NCBI GenBank assembly: GCA_002359055.1
Contig: DEQC01000019.1
Span: 30,801 to 41,527 of the forward strand
Source of the DNA: Flavobacteriales bacterium UBA3376
Lineage (GTDB): Bacteria > Bacteroidota > Bacteroidia > Flavobacteriales > Weeksellaceae
DNA length: 10,727 nucleotides
Reading direction: 5' to 3'
The notes beneath the pieces were generated by a model, which was given only the letters and a program-made list of their open reading frames with translations, was not told the origin of the DNA and ran no database searches. Position 1 is the first letter of the stretch, and every line of letters starts with the position of its first letter. Below are positions 7,497 to 10,727 of this stretch, piece by piece. The position numbers were made by a program, and so were the translations under genes.

Positions 7497-7504
7497 TATA
7501 TTTG
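7497..7504 (+). promoter_or_regulatory. Bacteroidota -7 element directed into the micro-ORF region
   Basis: TATATTTG on the plus strand matches TAnnTTTG exactly, but the -33 region lacks TTG. No recognised plus-strand gene lies downstream before the end of glyA, so if active it would drive a short transcript covering the hairpins and the 25-residue ORF at 7609. An inverted repeat GTTTAA/TTAAAC (7506-7525) overlaps the expected transcription start. Confidence 0.4.
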
Positions 7505-7608
7505 AGTTTAACAATGATTTTAAACAATCACTACATACTTTATAATTTATAGGAACGACATCTGTTTGAAGTCGTGAATTTATTCAATTGCGTAACGTAA
7601 AATTTAAA

Positions 7609-7686
7609 ATGATGAAAAAATTAGTGGAAGACACTAAAAAGTTTTTCGGGGAAATCTTAGAATTTTTGATGATGTTTTTTAGATGA
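7609..7686 (+). CDS. Possible 25-residue amphipathic micro-protein
   Basis: An ORF too short for usual gene calling. It starts with a double ATG (MMKKLVEDTK), continues with KFFGEILEFLMMFF and ends in Arg before TGA. The first half is charged and helical, the second strongly hydrophobic, so the product would be an amphipathic or membrane-seeking helix. It lies about 100 bases downstream of an exact TAnnTTTG element and just before a nested inverted repeat. The A/T-rich leader without a Shine-Dalgarno sequence is normal for Bacteroidota. I do not recognise a family. Type I toxin, leader peptide or a chance ORF are all possible, and chance is not excluded in such AT-rich DNA. Confidence 0.3.
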   Translation: MMKKLVEDTKKFFGEILEFLMMFFR

Positions 7687-7691
7687 AGTTT

Positions 7692-7735
7692 CTTTTAGGT
7701 AGAAAATTAATTTTCTTCATTCGAAACGCTAAAAG
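7692..7735. repeat. Nested inverted repeat after the micro-ORF
   Basis: CTTTTAG (7692-7698) pairs with CTAAAAG (7729-7735). Inside it, AGAAAATTAATTTTCT (7701-7716) is a perfect 16-base palindrome. Together they can form a branched or extended hairpin that starts six bases after the micro-ORF stop. It has no T run on the plus strand, so it is not a standard terminator. Confidence 0.45.
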
Positions 7736-7771
7736 CATTTACGAATTGATAGTAAAATCCAAGTTTTATTT

Positions 7772-7804
7772 AAAAAATCCGTCTCGGCTCAGCCGAGACG
7801 GATT
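7772..7804 (-). terminator. Intrinsic terminator of glyA
   Basis: AATCCGTCTCGGCT (7776-7789) and AGCCGAGACGGATT (7791-7804) form a perfect GC-rich 14-bp inverted repeat. On the minus strand it is followed by six T (7777-7772). It lies 30 bases after the glyA stop. On the plus strand the following bases are ATTCTATAG, so it acts mainly for glyA. Confidence 0.9.
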
Positions 7805-7834
7805 CTATAGTCTATAAAATAAGACTTTTATAAT

Positions 7835-9106
7835 TTACCACTGAAATAATGGTCTATCGCTCATCATTTCTCTTACTTTAACACCAATTGCTTTTTGTTT
7901 GGCGTCATCATCTTTGTTCATCAACGATTCGTCAAGCAAATCAGCAATCCCTTGCATATCGGATTCCTTAAGTCCTCGCGTAGTGATCGCTGCAGTTCCT
8001 AAACGAATGCCTGATGTAGTAAATGGTGATTTGTCATCAAATGGAACCATGTTTTTGTTACAAGTGATTTCAGCTTTCACCAAGGTGTTCTCAGCTTCTC
8101 TACCTGTAATGTTCTTGTTTCTTAAATCGATCAATAATAAGTGGTTATCAGTTCCACCAGAAGTGATTTCATAATCTTTTTCTTTCAAAGCTTTAGCCAA
8201 AGCTTTTGCGTTTTTAGCTACTTGAATGATGTAATCCATATAATTATCAGACAAAGCTTCTTCAAACGCAACTCCTTTTGCAGCGATGATATGCTCCAAA
8301 GGACCTCCTTGAATTCCTGGGAAAACTGCCATGTTCAATAAGTTAGACATCATTTTGATTTCTCCTTTTGGAGTTTTTTCACCCCATGGATTTTCGAAAT
8401 CTTTCCCCATCATGATGATTCCACCTCTTGGACCTCTTAGGGTTTTATGAGTAGTTGAAGTAACAAAGTGGCAATGTGGAATTGGATCATTTAACAAACC
8501 TCTGGCAATTAAACCTGCTGGATGAGCGATGTCGGCCATCAATAAAGCACCTACTTCATCGGCAACTTCTCTGAATTTTTTGAAATCCATGTCGCGAGAA
8601 TATGCAGATGCACCGCAAATGATGAGTTTTGGTTTTTCCTTTAATGCCGTTTGACGCATGGATTCATAATCAATCATTCCAGTTTCTTTATCAACGCCAT
8701 AAAAACAAGTTTGATAAAGCATACCCGAAGAACTCACGGGTGAACCATGGGTTAAATGTCCACCATGTGACAAATCAAACCCCATGATTTTATCACCGGG
8801 CTTCAAAACTGCTAAATAAACGGCTTGATTGGCCTGAGAACCACTGTGTGGCTGTACATTGGCGTATTCTGCATTGAATAAGTGTTTCAACCTATCGATT
8901 GCTAATGTCTCAATTTGATCCACTACTTCACATCCTCCATAATAACGCTTGCCTGGATAACCTTCTGCATATTTGTTCGTTAAAATTGAACCCATTGCCT
9001 TCATCACATTGTCACTTACATAATTCTCTGAAGCAATTAATTCCAAACCAATGGTTTGTCGCTTCCTCTCGTCTTCGATCAAATCGAAAATAATATCTTG
9101 TGCCAT
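7835..9106 (-). CDS. glyA: Serine hydroxymethyltransferase
   Basis: Cytosolic PLP enzyme that interconverts serine plus tetrahydrofolate with glycine plus 5,10-methylene-tetrahydrofolate, the main source of one-carbon units. At 423 residues it has the usual bacterial length and is complete. Landmarks in order: LELIASENYVS (21-31), NKYAEGYPGKRYYGGCE (44-60), HSGSQAN (87-93), FDLSHGGHLTHGSPV (110-124), DIAHPAG (191-197, with Asp191 expected to bind the PLP ring nitrogen and His194 nearby), TSTTHKTLRGPRGG (216-229, with Lys221 as the Schiff-base lysine), VFPGIQGGP (261-269) and SGIRLGTAAITTRG (365-378, with Arg368 expected to bind the substrate carboxylate). All expected catalytic residues seem intact. 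The start ATG fits the family N-terminus. The gene is transcribed alone, divergent from anmK, with its own terminator 30 bases downstream and a -7-like element 20 bases upstream. Confidence 0.99.
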   Translation of the reverse strand: MAQDIIFDLIEDERKRQTIGLELIASENYVSDNVMKAMGSILTNKYAEGYPGKRYYGGCEVVDQIETLAIDRLKHLFNAEYANVQPHSGSQANQAVYLAVLKPGDKIMGFDLSHGGHLTHGSPVSSSGMLYQTCFYGVDKETGMIDYESMRQTALKEKPKLIICGASAYSRDMDFKKFREVADEVGALLMADIAHPAGLIARGLLNDPIPHCHFVTSTTHKTLRGPRGGIIMMGKDFENPWGEKTPKGEIKMMSNLLNMAVFPGIQGGPLEHIIAAKGVAFEEALSDNYMDYIIQVAKNAKALAKALKEKDYEITSGGTDNHLLLIDLRNKNITGREAENTLVKAEITCNKNMVPFDDKSPFTTSGIRLGTAAITTRGLKESDMQGIADLLDESLMNKDDDAKQKAIGVKVREMMSDRPLFQW

Positions 9107-9125
9107 ATTTTGATTTTTAGTTGCT

Positions 9126-9133
9126 CAAAAATA
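9126..9133 (-). promoter_or_regulatory. Bacteroidota -7 element for glyA
   Basis: TATTTTTG on the minus strand matches TAnnTTTG and ends 19 bases before the glyA ATG. The -33 TTG is absent. The leader would be very short, leaving no room for a glycine or folate riboswitch. Confidence 0.5.
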
Positions 9134-9210
9134 TGGATTTTTACTTAGATTTTAGATGATTAAAAAGATACTAACGATTTATTAAATAAAATTTAACGTT
9201 GATTGAGAAA

Positions 9211-10263
9211 ATGAAAATATATAATGCAATCGGTGTAATGTCTGGAACTTCTCTCGATGGAATTGATATTTGCTATGTAGAATTGGATTCTTTAAAGAAT
9301 AAGTATAAAATTATAGAAGCAGAAACAATAGAATATGAGGAGTGCTGGAAAAGACGTTTGGCGCAAGCAATTGAACTTTCTGGTGAAAGTTTGACAAAAT
9401 TAGATATTGAATTCGGTCATTTTATAGGGGAGCAAATTCTTCAATTCATTGAAAAAAATCAAATTCAAACCGTAGATTTCATCGCATCACACGGACACAC
9501 AGTTTTTCATCGACCCAATTCTGGTTATACTTTACAAATTGGTCATGGATCAGCCATTTGGACAAAAACTAATATTCCAACGATTTATGACTTTAGAACA
9601 CAGGACGTGATTTTAGGTGGGCAAGGTGCTCCACTTGTGCCTATAGGCGATCAAATGCTATTTTCGGATTATGATGCTTGTTTAAATTTAGGAGGCTTTT
9701 CGAACATTTCATTTGAGAGAAATCAAAAGAGAATTGCTTTTGACATTTGTCCGGTCAATATTGTTTTGAATCGATTGTCGGCTCGATTGAATAAAAAATT
9801 TGATGAGAAAGGAGCGTTGGCTAAATCTGGGACAATTGATAAATCGCTTTTGGAAAAATTGAATCAATTGGAATTTTATGAATTAAATGCTGCGAAATCT
9901 TTAGGAGTTGAATGGTGTAGGGAAATGATCGATCCTTTGATAGAGCAATCTAATTTAAAAACAGAAGATTTGTTAGCAACATTTACGGAGCATATCGCTA
10001 TGCAAATTTCTATAGTGTTCAATCGCAACGAAATAAAAAATGTTTTAATTACAGGAGGTGGTGCATACAATGAATTTTTAATTCAATGCATCGATGAAAA
10101 ATCAAAGACAAAATTGATACTTGGCGATCCCGTTTTGATAGAATATAAGGAAGCCTTGATATTTGCATGGATGGGAATGTTGAGAATGGAGCAGCGGATC
10201 AATGTACTTTCTTCTGTCACATCAGCGAACAGAGATCATTCGAGTGGCATACTCATAAATTAA
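9211..10263 (+). CDS. anmK: Anhydro-N-acetylmuramic acid kinase
   Basis: Cytosolic kinase that uses ATP to open and phosphorylate 1,6-anhydro-MurNAc to MurNAc-6-phosphate, so that cell-wall sugar released during peptidoglycan turnover can be reused. The 350-residue product is slightly shorter than the roughly 370 of the proteobacterial enzymes. Landmarks: IGVMSGTSLDGID (7-19, the ATP phosphate-binding loop of this ASKHA-fold kinase), SHGHTVFHRP (93-102), GGQGAPLVPIGD (136-147), NLGGFSNIS (159-167), FDICPVN (177-183) and ITGGGAYNEF (280-289). ATG 9211 is preferred over the in-frame TTG at 9199 because the family starts just before the GTSLDG loop. It is divergent from glyA with 104 bases between starts; I find no clear TAnnTTTG for it there. 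No murQ etherase, the usual next step, lies in this window. Confidence 0.96.
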   Translation: MKIYNAIGVMSGTSLDGIDICYVELDSLKNKYKIIEAETIEYEECWKRRLAQAIELSGESLTKLDIEFGHFIGEQILQFIEKNQIQTVDFIASHGHTVFHRPNSGYTLQIGHGSAIWTKTNIPTIYDFRTQDVILGGQGAPLVPIGDQMLFSDYDACLNLGGFSNISFERNQKRIAFDICPVNIVLNRLSARLNKKFDEKGALAKSGTIDKSLLEKLNQLEFYELNAAKSLGVEWCREMIDPLIEQSNLKTEDLLATFTEHIAMQISIVFNRNEIKNVLITGGGAYNEFLIQCIDEKSKTKLILGDPVLIEYKEALIFAWMGMLRMEQRINVLSSVTSANRDHSSGILIN

Positions 10264-10277
10264 ATTTAAGTAGCGTT

Positions 10278-10295
10278 TATCGAGTCGAATCGATA
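10278..10295. repeat. Small inverted repeat after anmK
   Basis: TATCGA and TCGATA pair around GTCGAA, 15 bases after the anmK stop. No T run follows directly, so it is at best a weak terminator; an operator or chance palindrome is also possible. Confidence 0.3.
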
Positions 10296-10326
10296 GGTTA
10301 TTAAAAATTTCTTTAAGTTTTTTAAG

Positions 10327-10356
10327 TTAAATTTTTAGAACTAATCCTTAAGTTTG
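10327..10356 (+). promoter_or_regulatory. Bacteroidota-type promoter for the MBL-fold gene
   Basis: TAAGTTTG (10349-10356) matches TAnnTTTG exactly, and TTA at 10327-10329 lies at the 19-base spacing expected for the -33 TTG with one mismatch. The element ends 45 bases before ATG 10402. The same TTA-N19-TAnnTTTG arrangement occurs before the LysM gene at 963-992. Confidence 0.55.
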
Positions 10357-10401
10357 CAGATTATAGATAAGTTCAATTAAATATTAATATAGACTTTAAA
10401 G

Positions 10402-10727
10402 ATGAAATTATATCCAATCGAGACCGGAAATTTCAAGCTGGATGGAGGAGCTATGTTTGGCGTAGTCCCAAAAAGTATTTGGCAAAGAACCAATCCAGCA
10501 GATAGTCAAAATAAAATAGAATTATCGATGCGAGCTTTATTGATAGAAGACGAAGATCGATTGATTCTTATCGACTGTGGAATTGGAAACAAACAATCTG
10601 AAAGGTTTTTTAGTCATTATGACCTTTGGGGTGATTATGATTTAACAACTTCTTTGGCTCGATATGGATTTTCAAAAGATGATATAACCGACGTTTTTTT
10701 AACTCATTTACACTTTGATCATTGTGG
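10402..10727 (+). CDS. MBL-fold metallo-hydrolase, N-terminal part (3' end outside window)
   Basis: The first 108 residues of a metallo-beta-lactamase-fold hydrolase, cut by the window end. The visible part runs MKLYPIETGNFKLDGGAMFG, then LIEDEDRLILIDCGIG (47-62), a typical early strand pair with the conserved Asp-x-Gly of the fold, and ends in THLHFDHC, where His102, His104, Asp106 and His107 make the HxHxDH zinc-binding motif. The layout suggests the general glyoxalase-II/lactonase-like branch; substrate and localisation cannot be told from this part, and no signal peptide is seen. There is no evidence for beta-lactam resistance. The gene lies 138 bases after anmK and has its own promoter-like element, so it is probably not in the anmK operon. 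Confidence 0.9.
   Translation, partial: MKLYPIETGNFKLDGGAMFGVVPKSIWQRTNPADSQNKIELSMRALLIEDEDRLILIDCGIGNKQSERFFSHYDLWGDYDLTTSLARYGFSKDDITDVFLTHLHFDHC

Larger units (their letters stand above)
7280..7834. other. 555-base gap between toxin-antitoxin locus and glyA
   Basis: No recognised protein gene lies in this gap. From left to right it contains a minus-strand promoter-like element for the toxin-antitoxin pair (7309-7316), a region with only short unrecognised ORFs, an AGACAC/GTGTCT inverted repeat (7381-7399), a plus-strand promoter-like element (7497-7504), small hairpins (7506-7525 and 7555-7575), a possible 25-residue ORF (7609-7686), a nested inverted repeat (7692-7735) and the glyA terminator (7772-7804). 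The part from 7497 to 7735 could be a small RNA or a small-protein gene. Confidence 0.5.

Noticed and set aside
7370..7552. 60-codon plus-strand ORF in the gap before glyA.
   Set aside because: It spans a promoter-like element at 7497-7504 and a poly-A run, with no family resemblance.
9199..9210. TTG at 9199 as start of anmK.
   Set aside because: ATG 9211 gives the normal family N-terminus; the four extra residues have no support.
9107..9210. Riboswitch for glycine, folate or SAM between glyA and anmK.
   Set aside because: The gap is only 104 bases, AT-rich and without a visible multi-helix structure; the glyA leader would be about 15-20 bases.
10402..10727. Beta-lactamase resistance gene.
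   Set aside because: The HxHxDH motif is shared by the whole MBL superfamily; no signal peptide is present and the N-terminal part does not look like a class B lactamase.

Overview
The window is AT-rich and reads as a chromosomal segment of a Bacteroidota bacterium, most likely a member of the Flavobacteriia. Four things point there. A BshC-type bacillithiol enzyme lies next to a lipid-anchor-less LysM/periplasmic-binding-fold protein. There is a very large SprA-like outer-membrane barrel. Shine-Dalgarno sequences are missing before the genes. Several gene starts are preceded by the Bacteroidota promoter element TAnnTTTG. The genus assignment is not possible from sequence reading alone.

Layout: (1) 1-2957, plus strand: the C-terminal part of bshC, a promoter-like element, then a secreted four-LysM protein with a type 1 periplasmic-binding fold. 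(2) 2962-2990: a hairpin that can terminate both converging transcripts. (3) 2994-6443, minus strand: an 1149-residue outer-membrane beta-barrel candidate that starts with TTG and carries one canonical EF-hand loop. (4) 6444-6747: a gene-free stretch with a strong GAAA-tetraloop terminator. (5) 6748-7279, minus strand: a small type II toxin-antitoxin pair in antitoxin-toxin order, overlapping by 23 bases. (6) 7280-7834: a 555-base gap with one promoter-like element for each strand, a possible 25-residue micro-ORF followed by inverted repeats, and the glyA terminator. (7) 7835-9106, minus strand: glyA. (8) 9211-10263, plus strand, divergent from glyA: anmK. (9) 10402 to the window end, plus strand: the start of a metallo-beta-lactamase-fold hydrolase cut by the window edge.

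Most of the content is housekeeping: thiol synthesis, one-carbon metabolism and peptidoglycan recycling (anmK), with cell-envelope proteins between. The LysM protein and AnmK both concern peptidoglycan, but they are far apart and not an operon. The accessory part is 6444-7834, holding the toxin-antitoxin pair and the micro-ORF region. I see no CRISPR array, insertion sequence, phage gene, tRNA or rRNA. No complete new multi-gene system is evident; the best candidates for something undescribed are the structured micro-ORF region at 7497-7735, the SprA-like barrel with its EF-hand, and the LysM plus binding-fold protein.
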